DNA of 5,618 nt from UBA11524 sp051886675 (GTDB taxonomy: Bacteria > Bacillota > Clostridia > Christensenellales > Aristaeellaceae). Shown here piece after piece: positions 5,574-5,618 of this stretch (within the stretch, counting starts at the first letter, position 1; each line of letters starts with the position of its first letter). Both the position numbers and the translations under genes were made by a program. The notes under the pieces were generated by a model. That model did no database searches. It was not told where the DNA came from and worked only from the letters and a program-made list of their open reading frames with translations. The stretch lies in NCBI GenBank assembly GCA_051886675.1, contig JBJEYH010000147.1, positions 1-5,618 of the forward strand. The letters are read 5' to 3'.

Positions 5574-5618
5574 GCCTTGTGGCCCCCGATCTGCCGGTTG
5601 CGGTCCATGGCGGTGGCG
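5570..5618 (-). CDS. C-terminal end of a Y-family translesion DNA polymerase (partial)
   Basis: Only the last 15 codons and the stop are inside the window: ATAMDRNRQIGGHKA. The ending RNxQIGGHKA is, from memory, typical of the UmuC/DinB-like Y-family polymerases of Clostridia, which copy past DNA lesions. The gene reads leftward, overlaps the YolD-like gene by 4 bp (TGA at 5570-5572 inside ATGA), and so forms an operon with it; this pairing supports the identification. No catalytic residues are visible, so the identity rests on the tail and the neighbour. Operons of this kind are often SOS-induced, but the promoter lies outside the window. Confidence 0.75.
   Translation of the reverse strand, partial: ATAMDRNRQIGGHKA

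Overview
The window looks like a GC-rich Bacillota (Clostridia) chromosome, probably from a gut lineage. The evidence is strong AGGAGG-type Shine-Dalgarno sequences, housekeeping promoters with 17-bp spacers, a YolD-like protein coupled to a Y-family polymerase whose C-terminus is typical of clostridia, and a small conserved clostridial CxxC protein. The lineage is an inference; there is no rRNA or other marker gene here.

Left end (1-413): a tandem array with an exact 98-bp period (three full units, one partial unit at the window edge, and one divergent 109-bp unit), poorer in GC than the rest. Read on the minus strand, every unit begins like the 5' half of a tRNA (GGGGCATTAGC(A/G)CAGTTGG), but none has a T-arm or a 3' acceptor strand. 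A good minus-strand promoter (464-492) points into the array, so it may be transcribed as a structured RNA of unknown function. Positions 414-1069 are very GC-rich with no convincing gene; a 36-bp inverted repeat lies at 997-1032.

Centre (1070-3823): a 73-aa CxxC protein on the minus strand and, diverging from it, a three-gene polar amino-acid ABC importer on the plus strand: periplasmic-type binding protein, membrane permease and GlnQ-type ATPase. A consensus promoter (1428-1456) drives the importer, with a 14-bp palindrome in the leader that could be an operator. A strong stem-loop separates the binding-protein gene from the permease gene. The binding protein captures the amino acid, the permease forms the channel and the ATPase powers uptake.

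Right part (3824-5121): 1.3 kb of noncoding, hairpin-rich DNA between converging operons. First come four stem-loops (3856-4010), then about five tandem units of 203-217 bp (4064-5121). Each unit carries a long stem-loop that, on the minus strand, is followed by a T-rich stretch and so resembles a terminator. Right end (5121-5618): a YolD-like gene on the minus strand overlaps by 4 bp the end of a gene running off the window, whose last 15 residues match the C-terminus of clostridial Y-family (UmuC/DinB-like) translesion polymerases. Minus-strand transcription from this pair would run into the hairpin repeats.

The most unusual parts are the two repeat arrays; the protein genes belong to known families.
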